Source of the DNA: Halarsenatibacter sp964462585
Lineage (GTDB): Bacteria; Bacillota; Halanaerobiia; Halanaerobiales; Halarsenatibacteraceae
NCBI GenBank assembly: GCA_964462585.1
Contig: CAYXAK010000040.1
Span: 1 to 17,952 of the forward strand
DNA: 17,952 bases
Direction of reading: 5' to 3'
Part shown: in pieces, positions 6,061-13,036 of the stretch
Position numbering within the stretch: the stretch's first letter is position 1
Layout: each line of letters begins with the position of its first letter
Translations under genes and position numbers: made by a program
Notes under the pieces: model-generated
What the model was told of the DNA's origin: nothing
Database searches by the model: none
What the model saw: only the letters and a program-made list of their open reading frames with translations

Positions 6061-6899
6061 TTAACTACCTCCTGCTGTGGAAATGATCTCCTGGAAGAGC
6101 TTGCCGTCCCTGCTGGTTATCTCTCCCAGCTCATAGGAGAGGGGCTCAGAGAAGATGGGACCGTCGACCACGACCGTATGGTATTCACCATTTTCGCCGG
6201 AGGGATCGAGCTCCAGCCTCTCCAGCTCGGCTATAAAGGCCATATCCAGCGGCCGGCCCAGATATTCCTCTGAGAGGACTTCGGCATCGAGGGCCACAAT
6301 TATAGCTTCAAAATCGGTCTCCACAAATTCACATATCAGCTCTCTGCGGGATTTTTCCCAGAGGGGAAGATAGGCGGTAAGGCCGACCTCNNNNNNNNNN
6401 NNNNNNNNNNNNNNNNNNNNNNNNNNNNNNNNNNNNNNNNNNNNNNNNNNNNNNNNNNNNNNNNNNNNNNNNNNNNNNNNNNNNNNNNNNTCAGCTCTCT
6501 GCGGGATTTTTCCCAGAGGGGAAGATAGGCGGTAAGGCCGACCTCTCCACAGACCTTCTCCACCCACTCTCTATGCCCTTCCAGATCGATATCTCCGAAT
6601 ACGCCCAGTTCCAGTTCTCCATTTTTCTGCTGTAGCTCGTCCAGCAGCTCTATGAAATTATCCTCATAATCATCCCAGCTTGTGGGGCAGGTAAAGAGAT
6701 CGGTATTTAGCCTATCGGCCTGCTGGCGCAGAATTTCACGGCTGAGACCATGTGCTCTGGTTCTATCGCCGGACTCCAGCATGGTCGTCACCAGCCCCGC
6801 GGGCACTCCACCTTCCTGCAGTGTGTAGTAGTAGGCCAGAGAGGAGTCCTTGCCTCCGCTCCAGGAACAGAAAAACTCTCTGCCATCGATTTCAGTCAT
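6061..6899 (-). CDS. DUF71 / diphthine-ammonia-ligase-like ATP pyrophosphatase, split by a false gap
   Basis: The two halves join into one gene if the N-run and one copy of the 55-base flanking duplicate are removed: 839 minus 155 leaves 684 bases, exactly 228 codons. The joined 227-residue protein has the PP-loop WSGGKDS at residues 13-19, GVFGDIDLEGHREWV near 99-113, DAEVLSEEYLGR at 153-164 and GENGEYHT at 183-190, all characteristic of the MJ0570/TIGR00290 adenine-nucleotide alpha-hydrolase family. These proteins activate a carboxyl group with ATP and usually amidate it. The archaeal and eukaryotic members make diphthamide, but bacteria lack that pathway, so the bacterial substrate is unknown. 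ATG 6899 is chosen because GGAGG lies 8 bases upstream. The MFS gene follows after one base. Confidence 0.85.
6067..6073 (-). promoter_or_regulatory. Ribosome binding site of the MFS gene
   Basis: AGGAGGT on the minus strand, inside the last codons of the upstream gene. It is followed 8 bases later by ATC, not by a normal start codon. This is the main evidence for initiation near 6059. Confidence 0.6.
6336..6390. repeat. 55-base duplicate, left copy, abutting an N-run
   Basis: The 55 bases at 6336-6390 are identical to those at 6491-6545 and touch the N-run at its left edge. This is the pattern of two contigs that overlap by one assembler k-mer but were scaffolded apart. Confidence 0.95.
6391..6490. 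other. Spurious assembly gap (100 N)
   Basis: The N-run is bounded on both sides by the same 55 bases. Collapsing it restores an intact reading frame, so no sequence is likely to be missing here. Confidence 0.92.
6491..6545. repeat. 55-base duplicate, right copy, abutting an N-run
   Basis: Identical to 6336-6390. Both copies translate to the same stretch (EVGLTAYLPLWEKSRREL), which would not occur twice in a DUF71 protein. Confidence 0.95.
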
Positions 6900-7020
6900 A
6901 TTCATATCCTCCATTCAAAGTTCGTATTTCGGGCCTTATGTATCCACATCCACAGATAAAGATAACATATTTATTGCCTGTCCGCAAAGAACACAAACCC
7001 CGGCGGCATACTATAGTTTT

Positions 7021-7049
7021 TTGAATGACAAACAGATGTATGATAAAAT
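7021..7049 (+). promoter_or_regulatory. Promoter of the radical SAM gene
   Basis: TTGAAT (7021-7026), a 17-base spacer and TAAAAT (7044-7049), followed by AAAGGG and the ATG at 7070. The leader would be about 14 bases. It lies in the divergent region facing the ATP pyrophosphatase gene, for which I found no convincing promoter. Confidence 0.6.
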
Positions 7050-7069
7050 TGAGTTGAAAGGGTGATAGA

Positions 7070-8263
7070 ATGGAGCTCCAGGATAAGCTCAGGGCTTTAA
7101 CCCGGGCAGCCAAATACGATGCTTCCTGCTCCTCCAGCGGCAGCTCCCGGAAAGCGGGCTCTGACAGGCTGGGCAGTGCTGCTGCCAGCGGCATCTGCCA
7201 CAGCTGGTCTGAAGATGGGCGCTGTATCTCCCTTCTGAAAATCCTCTTCACCAGCCGCTGCATCTACGACTGTGCCTACTGTGTCAACAGAGTCAGCAAT
7301 GACAGGCCCCGGGCCTCCTTTACACCTGAGGAGCTGGCCCGGCTGACGGTGAACTTCTACCGCCGCAACTATATCGAGGGGCTGTTTTTGAGCTCGGCCA
7401 TCGAAAAGAGCCCGGATCACACCATGGAGAGGATCTGCCGGGCGGTGGAAATTCTGCGTGAGGAATACAATTTCGGCGGATATGTGCACCTCAAAGCCAT
7501 ACCGGGTGCTGACTATAAGCTTATTGAGAAAGCCGGGCGGCTGGCGGACAGGCTCAGCGCCAATATTGAGCTGCCCTCCCGGGAGAGCTTCAACAGCCTG
7601 GCCCCCGACAAGGACAGTGAGGATATTCTCTCATCGATGTCAGAGATCGGCGAGGATATAGAGCAGAACCGGGAGGAGAGGCAGAAATACAGCAGCACAC
7701 CCCGTTTTGTTCCTGCCGGCCAGAGCACACAGCTAATCGTGGGAGCCAGTCCCGAGCCCGATTATCAGATAATCAGGCTCTCGGAGAGCCTATATGAAAA
7801 TATGAATTTAAAACGCGTGTACTACTCAGCATTTATGCCCGTGAGCAGGGACAGGCGCCTGCCCCGCCTGAATCGACCGCCTCTCCTGCGCGAGCACAGG
7901 CTCTACCAGGCCGACTGGCTCATAAGGCGCTATAACTTTTCTGCCGGCGAGCTGCTGGATGAGGAAAATCCCGCCCTGGACAGAGAGCTCGATCCCAAAT
8001 CGAACTGGGCTTTGAACAATTTCGAGAAGTTCCCGGTGGAAATAAACCGGGCTGACTATGACCTGCTGATAAGGATTCCGGGCATAGGGCTCAAATCAGC
8101 CCGCCGCATAATATCCGCCCGCCAGCAGGGGGCTGTAGATATGGAAACACTGAAGGATATAGGCCCTGTTCTCAAACGGGCCAAATATTTTATCACCTGC
8201 AGGGGGAAATATCCGGCTGCCATACCCTTTAAGAGGGAGCTGATCAGAGAGAGATTGACCGCG
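7070..8263 (+). CDS. Radical SAM putative DNA modification/repair protein (TIGR03916), 3' end lost in gap
   Basis: The 398 visible residues match the TIGR03916 family. The [4Fe-4S] cluster motif is C64-x3-C68-x2-C71 (TSRCIYDCAYC), inside a radical SAM core with SSAIEKSPDHTMERI and VHLKAIPGAD. Residues about 324-350 (INRADYDLLIRIPGIGLKSARRII) form a helix-hairpin-helix motif typical of non-sequence-specific DNA binding. The family is named for its consistent neighbourhood with a uracil-DNA-glycosylase-linked protein and is thought to act on DNA, but its reaction is unproven. Here the partner follows directly. ATG 7070 follows GGGTG by a few bases. Probably only about 15-30 C-terminal residues are missing. 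Confidence 0.9.
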
Positions 8264-8363
8264 NNNNNNNNNNNNNNNNNNNNNNNNNNNNNNNNNNNNN
8301 NNNNNNNNNNNNNNNNNNNNNNNNNNNNNNNNNNNNNNNNNNNNNNNNNNNNNNNNNNNNNNN
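8264..8363. other. Assembly gap (100 N) between radical SAM gene and its partner
   Basis: The flanks share no overlap. From memory of the two families, the end of the first protein and about 75 N-terminal residues of the second are absent, so the true gap is probably nearer 300 bases than 100. Confidence 0.9.
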
Positions 8364-8978
8364 GCCATCAGGGAAGAGATCTCACATAAGAGCTTTAAAT
8401 ATTTACATCACGCCTTTCTCTCAGAGTACGAGGATATAGAACTGACAATACTGAACTCCCTGGTGATATGTTTTAAAGAGAATAAAAAAATAGAGGAGAG
8501 CAGCCTCAATGAGAGCATAAAAGAAGTTAAAAAAGCGGCCGGAAAGGTGAGAAGAGAAAACCACCGCTATAAGGGTCTGCTCCGCTTCCGCCAGCTCAGC
8601 GATGGCTCCCTCTATGCTCCCTTCAAGCCCGAGCACAACATAACTGGCCTGCTGATACCTCATTTTGCCTCCAGGCTATCCACCGAGGAGGGGATGATCC
8701 ACGATAGAGAGCGCGATACAGCCGCGATCTTCTCCCGGGGGGAGTGGGAGCTCCTCGATGCGGGCGGTCTGCCCACACCCGATACCGGGGATTACGCCCG
8801 GGAGGAGGAAAATTACCAGCAGCTGTGGCGAACATTTTTCGATTATATCGCCATAGAGGAGCGCAAAAATCCGGAGCTGCAGAAAAGCCTTATGCCCAAA
8901 AAGTACCGGGATTATCTGGTGGAGAGGCCGCAGTCCGGCCCCGGCCCTTCCCGCCGGGGAGAGGACGGGGGTCATTAA
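8364..8978 (+). CDS. DUF4130/TIGR03915 probable DNA-metabolism protein, 5' end lost in gap
   Basis: The frame is open from the gap edge and gives 204 residues, longer than an ATG-initiated reading from 8463 would suggest. Residues 1-45 (AIREEISHKSFKYLHHAFLS) already match the family. The conserved core is KVRRENHRYKGLLRFRQL (about 61-78), YAPFKPEHNITGLLIPHFASRL (84-105) and MIHDRERDTAAIF (111-123). The C-terminal YQQLWRTFFDYIAIEERKNPELQKSLMPKKY (about 151-181) is the usual end. Some homologues carry a fused uracil-DNA-glycosylase domain; this one stops after a short tail, so that domain is absent here. It is the standard partner of the upstream radical SAM protein, and the pair is predicted to repair or modify DNA. 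Confidence 0.9.
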   Translation, partial: AIREEISHKSFKYLHHAFLSEYEDIELTILNSLVICFKENKKIEESSLNESIKEVKKAAGKVRRENHRYKGLLRFRQLSDGSLYAPFKPEHNITGLLIPHFASRLSTEEGMIHDRERDTAAIFSRGEWELLDAGGLPTPDTGDYAREEENYQQLWRTFFDYIAIEERKNPELQKSLMPKKYRDYLVERPQSGPGPSRRGEDGGH

Positions 8979-8984
8979 GAGCTT

Positions 8985-11594
8985 TTAAGCGGCCGGGTCC
9001 TCATCCTGGCGGAATTCAAAGATGAATTCCTCTTCGGCGGGGGAGTAATCTATTTTGACAATCCGCTCACCGCTTCTGTCCTTCTCCAGAAGCTCTAAAG
9101 CCAGCTCATCCTTGATCTCGCTCTGTATGACCCGCTCCAGCGGACGGGCGCCATAGGCCGGGTCATAGCCGAGCTCGGCCAGCCTGTCCCGGGCTGCATC
9201 CGTTATCTTCAGCTCCAGCTCCTGCTCTTCTTCCAGCTGTGCTGCCAGTTCATCTATCTTGATATCGACTATCTCTCTGAGATGTGCCGGTGTGAGGCTG
9301 TGGAAGATTATCCTATCATCTATCCTGTTGAGAAACTCCGGCCTGAACTGCTGCTTTAAAGCTTCGGTCACCTTCTCCTCTATCTCATCTCTATCCTGCA
9401 GATCCTGTATATAGTGAGAGCCGACATTTGAGGTCATGATTATTATGGTGTTGCGGAAATTGACCTCACGGCCCTGGCTGTCGGTGAGTATGCCGTCATC
9501 GAGTATCTGCAGGAGGATATTGAAGACGTCGGGATGGGCCTTTTCTATCTCATCGAGCAGTATGACAGAATAGGGCTGTCTTCTCACCTGCTCTGTCAGC
9601 TGTCCGCCCTCTTCATAACCGACATATCCCGGCGGGGAGCCGATCAATTTGGCCACGGCGTGCCTTTCCATATACTCGGACATATCGAATCTGATCAGGT
9701 TCTTCTCGTCATCGAAGAGCCTTGCGGCCAGTGTCTTGGCCAGCTCGGTCTTGCCCACACCGGTGGGCCCCATGAACATAAATGTACCCAGGGGACTTTC
9801 CCGGGACTGCAGCCCTGTGCGGGAGCGGCGGATGGAGTTGCTGACAGCTTCTATGCCCTCGTCCTGTCCCACCACGCGGCGGGAGAGCTGCTCCTCTAAG
9901 TTGACCAGCTTTTCCCTCTCGGACTGCAGCAGCTTCTGCACGGGTATATCGGTCCAGGAGGCCACGATTTCAGCTATATCCTCCTCGGTCACTTCCTCTC
10001 GCACCATCTCACGCTGGCTGTCATGTTCTTCTATCCTGGCAGATATCTCCTCCAGCTCCGATTCCAGCTCACTCAATCTGCCGTAGCGCAGCCGGGCGGC
10101 CTTTTCGTAATCGGCCTCCCTCTCGGCATTTTCGGCTTCATGTTTGACGCGATCCATCTCCTCTTTTATCTCCTGGCGTCTTTCCACCAGCTCTTTCTCC
10201 TGATTCCACTGTGCCAGCAGAGGATCCCGCCTGGATTTGAGCTCTGCTATCTCCTCATCCAGCTCATCCAGTTCTTCCCCGACATCTTCGGGGTCCTCTT
10301 CATTTCTGAGCATCTCCCTCTCGGTCTCCAGCCTTCTCAGGCGGCGGTTTAGCTCATCGATCTCCAGGGGCATGGAATCGATCTCAATTTTGACCTTGGA
10401 GGCAGCCTCATCGACCAGATCGATGGCCTTGTCGGGCTGAAAGCGCTCGGTCAGATACCGCTCTGAGAGTTTGGCTGCCGCCTCCAGAGCGCCGTCTTTG
10501 ATGCGGACACCGTGGTGAATCTCATACTTCTCCTTTAGCCCCCTCAGGATGGAGATGGTATCGCTGACAGAGGGCTCTGAAATTTTGACCGGCTGCAGCC
10601 GCCTCTCCAGGGCGGCGTCCTGTTCGATATGCTCGCGGTATTCATCGAGTGTGGTGGCACCGACACAGTGCAGCTCACCGCGGGCTAATGCCGGTTTGAG
10701 CAGATTGGAGGCATCGACGGCTCCCTCGCTGGAACCGGCGCCCACAATGGTGTGAATCTCATCTATGAATACTATTATTCTGCCCTCGGCTTCCTTTATC
10801 TCCCGCAGCACCGACTTGAGCCTGTCCTCGAACTCACCGCGATACTTGGTTCCGGCTATCAGTGAACCCATATCAAGCTGTATAATCCTCTTATCCTTGA
10901 GCACCTCGGGCACATCGCCGGAGACTATGCGCTGGGCCAGGCCCTCGACGATCGCGGTCTTGCCCACACCGGGCTCACCGGTGAGCACCGGATTGTTCTT
11001 GCGCCGGCGGGAGAGAACCTGCATAACCCTTCTTATCCTCTCGTCCCGGCCTATGACCGGATCCAGATCACCCTCCCGGGCCAGCTCGGTCATATCTATG
11101 GTGTACTGTTCCAGCACCTGGTACTGATCCTCGGCATTCTGGCTGTCGGCAGCTGCACCGGAACGGAGCTCCTCTATGAGACTTTTGAGCTTCTCCGGTG
11201 TTATATCCCGGTCGCTCAGAAGATCTCCGGCTCTGCTGTCACTGCCGGCCAGACCCAGGAGAAGGTGTTCGGAGGAGATATAATCATCTCCCATCTCGCC
11301 TGATTCGCTGCGGGCTTTTTGCATAACCGCATTCATCTTTGAGGACATATAGACCCTGCCGCCGTCATCGTAAACACGGGGCAGACCTGCTATTATATCC
11401 TGACATTCATCCTGCAGTTTCTGCAGATCTATATCCGACTTCTCCAGAAGAGGTCTAACTATGCCATCATCCTCACCCAGCATGGCCCCGAGCAGATGGG
11501 CGGGATAGATCTCCTGATTGCTGTTATCGACAGCCTGCTGCTGGGCATCTGCCAGAAGCTGCTGGGCTCTGTGTGTAAAATCATCCATTCTCAT
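8985..11594 (-). CDS. clpB: ATP-dependent disaggregase ClpB
   Basis: This complete 869-residue protein has all ClpB parts in order: the Clp N-terminal repeat domain (about 1-150), first AAA+ module with Walker A GEPGVGKT (207-213) and Walker B IIVFIDE (273-279), the long coiled-coil middle domain (about 405-535) that separates ClpB from ClpA and ClpX, and the second AAA+ module with Walker A GPTGVGKT (609-616) and Walker B VILLDE (677-682). Pore loops KYRGEFE (250-256) and GYVGYEEGG (656-664) are intact. ClpB extracts and unfolds proteins from aggregates together with DnaK. ATG 11594 follows GAGGTG by 8 bases. The promoter carries a CtsR-like operator, shared with hsp20. The gene converges on the DUF4130 gene with 6 bases between stops. 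Confidence 0.97.
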   Translation of the reverse strand: MRMDDFTHRAQQLLADAQQQAVDNSNQEIYPAHLLGAMLGEDDGIVRPLLEKSDIDLQKLQDECQDIIAGLPRVYDDGGRVYMSSKMNAVMQKARSESGEMGDDYISSEHLLLGLAGSDSRAGDLLSDRDITPEKLKSLIEELRSGAAADSQNAEDQYQVLEQYTIDMTELAREGDLDPVIGRDERIRRVMQVLSRRRKNNPVLTGEPGVGKTAIVEGLAQRIVSGDVPEVLKDKRIIQLDMGSLIAGTKYRGEFEDRLKSVLREIKEAEGRIIVFIDEIHTIVGAGSSEGAVDASNLLKPALARGELHCVGATTLDEYREHIEQDAALERRLQPVKISEPSVSDTISILRGLKEKYEIHHGVRIKDGALEAAAKLSERYLTERFQPDKAIDLVDEAASKVKIEIDSMPLEIDELNRRLRRLETEREMLRNEEDPEDVGEELDELDEEIAELKSRRDPLLAQWNQEKELVERRQEIKEEMDRVKHEAENAEREADYEKAARLRYGRLSELESELEEISARIEEHDSQREMVREEVTEEDIAEIVASWTDIPVQKLLQSEREKLVNLEEQLSRRVVGQDEGIEAVSNSIRRSRTGLQSRESPLGTFMFMGPTGVGKTELAKTLAARLFDDEKNLIRFDMSEYMERHAVAKLIGSPPGYVGYEEGGQLTEQVRRQPYSVILLDEIEKAHPDVFNILLQILDDGILTDSQGREVNFRNTIIIMTSNVGSHYIQDLQDRDEIEEKVTEALKQQFRPEFLNRIDDRIIFHSLTPAHLREIVDIKIDELAAQLEEEQELELKITDAARDRLAELGYDPAYGARPLERVIQSEIKDELALELLEKDRSGERIVKIDYSPAEEEFIFEFRQDEDPAA

Positions 11595-11652
11595 ATAAAG
11601 ATCACCTCTTTTGCTTTTTTACCTGTAAAGTGCTGCTCTCAGCTCAATACCA

Positions 11653-11681
11653 ATTTTACTATAATGGTCAGAGAAAGTCAA
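11653..11681 (-). promoter_or_regulatory. Sigma-70-type promoter of clpB
   Basis: TTGACT (11681-11676), a 17-base spacer and TAAAAT (11658-11653) on the minus strand. Its layout and part of its spacer (TTCTCTGACC) are the same as in the hsp20 promoter. Confidence 0.8.
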
Positions 11682-11693
11682 ATAAGGGTCAAA
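11666..11693 (+). promoter_or_regulatory. CtsR-like operator at clpB, three half-sites
   Basis: The plus strand reads GGTCAGA-GAA-AGTCAAA (11666-11682), one mismatch from the CtsR consensus RGTCAAA-NAN-RGTCAAA. A third, perfect half-site GGTCAAA follows at 11687-11693 with a 4-base spacer. The site covers the -35 element. No ctsR gene lies in the window. Confidence 0.8.
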
Positions 11694-11721
11694 AAAATAA
11701 AGGAGGGAAGCTCCCCTCCTT
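11691..11721 (-). terminator. Rho-independent terminator after the DUF3786 gene
   Basis: On the minus strand AAGGAGGG pairs with CCCTCCTT (8 bp, 6-base loop) and is followed by TATTTTTTT. It lies about 110 bases after the DUF3786 stop and ends at the clpB operator, so it should insulate clpB from upstream transcription. There is no T-tract on the plus strand, so it works in one direction. Confidence 0.85.
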
Positions 11722-11830
11722 CGGCTGCTCTATATAAACCTGTCTTTATTTATCAGCACATATGAAAAGCCTGTTTGTACTGACTTAACTGCTTAAAGAT
11801 CATTTCCGGCCGGGATTAGATATATATTTA

Positions 11831-12109
11831 TCAGCTTACACCGGCCCTCTCCAGCAGCAGACTCGTCGTATACTCTCCCAGCACGGCTATATCCTCTGTA
11901 TGCAGTTTTATCATCAGAGATGAATCGAAGGCGAGATTGGCACCACCGGCTATATCCTCATCACCCCGCCAGAGCAGGTAGACCAGGGGAACATGAGGCA
12001 GGGGATAGATTTTGAAACCGATATCGGCCTTATCGATAAATTCAGCCCCCAGCTCAGCTGCGGCCTCCTCCAGATCATCGGCATGATCGGCCATGGCCTC
12101 GGCCAGAGG
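11831..12109 (-). CDS. DUF3786 domain protein, 5' end lost in gap
   Basis: The frame is open to the gap edge (PLAEAM before the first internal Met) and gives 92 residues. FKIYPLPHVPLVYLLWRGDEDIAGGANLAFDSS followed by LHTEDIAVLGEYTTSLLLE resembles the C-terminal half of DUF3786 proteins, which are found mainly in strict anaerobes and have no settled function. About 100 residues should be missing. A GAGGTGAGTAAC just before the gap at 12210-12221 looks like its ribosome binding site, so it is probably co-transcribed with the small exported protein upstream. The assignment rests on remembered family features, not a search. Confidence 0.7.
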   Translation of the reverse strand, partial: PLAEAMADHADDLEEAAAELGAEFIDKADIGFKIYPLPHVPLVYLLWRGDEDIAGGANLAFDSSLMIKLHTEDIAVLGEYTTSLLLERAGVS

Positions 12110-12209
12110 NNNNNNNNNNNNNNNNNNNNNNNNNNNNNNNNNNNNNNNNNNNNNNNNNNNNNNNNNNNNNNNNNNNNNNNNNNNNNNNNNNNNNNNNNNN
12201 NNNNNNNNN
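12110..12209. other. Assembly gap (100 N) at the DUF3786 start
   Basis: The flanks do not overlap. If the DUF3786 gene starts just after the Shine-Dalgarno-like sequence at its right edge, the true length is probably around 300 bases. Confidence 0.9.
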
Positions 12210-12220
12210 GTTACTCACCT

Positions 12221-12640
12221 CTATTCCAGAATTTCCAGTTCGTGTACGAGAACATCGCTGACCTGGCGATCACTATCATTTTCAGCGAAATAGTCATCCA
12301 CATCAGCGATCAGCCCGTCGAAATCCTTCTGCTCGATGGGTATCAGCTCGCCCCCCTCACGCAGATTGTTTTCAACCTCTTCTCTATCCGCCTCTCCCAG
12401 CGTATCGAGCATCATCTTTATTCTCATCTCATTGAAGCTCTCAATAAAGCCCCTGAGATATATCTCCTGCTGTTCTTCGCTATATTCCTGCCATTCAACT
12501 CCCGTAACAGTCATATCAGCATCACCTGCAGCCACCGCAGATGTTCCCCAGATGGCCGTGATAAGGGCCAGAACCATAACTGCCGTAATCACAGCCGCCG
12601 ATATTCGCGCACGGCCGCTGAAAGGCATGAGCTCTTTCAT
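12221..12640 (-). CDS. Small exported protein of unknown function
   Basis: The 139-residue reading from ATG 12640 begins with a positively charged stretch and a hydrophobic segment (AAVITAVMVLALITAIW) ending in TSAVAA before GDADM, a credible signal peptide with cleavage near residue 36. The mature part is about 105 residues, acidic, with EWQEYSEEQQEIYLRGFIESFN and a predicted helical tail ending HELEILE. I do not recognise the family. ATG 12640 follows AGGAGG by 11 bases; an earlier in-frame ATG at 12664 has no upstream site and would lengthen the leader. It lies between the MoaD-like gene (139 bases upstream) and the DUF3786 gene, but a link to either is only positional. Confidence 0.7.
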   Translation of the reverse strand: MKELMPFSGRARISAAVITAVMVLALITAIWGTSAVAAGDADMTVTGVEWQEYSEEQQEIYLRGFIESFNEMRIKMMLDTLGEADREEVENNLREGGELIPIEQKDFDGLIADVDDYFAENDSDRQVSDVLVHELEILE

Positions 12641-12779
12641 CTCCTTTGTGACCTCCTGTTCCATATTTTAGGTTGAATTCAGGTTTTAAATAAACCACTC
12701 ACCACTTCACCACTGTTATATTTTCTGTATTGACTGCGGCATTCCTGTTTATCGAGCTGGATTATGCAGCCGGCCGATC

Positions 12780-13019
12780 TCAGCCTCCCTCGGTCATGGT
12801 GACAAAGCTGACAGTATCACCCTGCTGCAGAATCCGATCAGAGCCGCTCTGCCTGCCGTTGACCAGCATCAGAGAAAATCTCAGCTCTTCTTCCGGAATC
12901 CCCAGCTCTGCCACCAGATCAGCCAGTGAGCTCTCCGGCTCCATCTCCACGGCAGCCTCCTGTTCATCACCGGGACGGTATTCACGCAGATGGCCAAAGA
13001 GCCTGACTTTAACCTCCAT
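12780..13019 (-). CDS. MoaD/ThiS-like sulfur carrier associated with aldehyde oxidoreductase
   Basis: This 79-residue protein has a ubiquitin-like pattern (MEVKVRLFGHLREY, then SLADLVAELGIPEEEL, LMLVNGRQS, GDTVSFVTMTEGG) and ends in the essential Gly-Gly, which is adenylated and thiocarboxylated to deliver sulfur. MoaD supplies the dithiolene sulfurs of molybdopterin. A dedicated MoaD-like copy next to an aldehyde:ferredoxin oxidoreductase is a common arrangement and suggests it serves that enzyme's tungsto- or molybdopterin. It starts 17 bases after the oxidoreductase stop, with GAGGTG 7 bases before the ATG, so the two are one operon. A thiamine (ThiS) role cannot be excluded from sequence alone. 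Confidence 0.88.
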   Translation of the reverse strand: MEVKVRLFGHLREYRPGDEQEAAVEMEPESSLADLVAELGIPEEELRFSLMLVNGRQSGSDRILQQGDTVSFVTMTEGG

Positions 13020-13036
13020 TAAATTTCACCTCAGCT

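Noticed and set aside
6915..7020. Promoter for the ATP pyrophosphatase gene
   Set aside because: The best candidates (TTGCGG or TTGTGT with TATCTT or TAAATA at 17 bases) match too few consensus positions to report.
12690..12716. Short tandem repeat of CACCACTT/CACCACTG
   Set aside because: Only two imperfect 8-base units in an intergenic stretch; too short to call a repeat element or operator.
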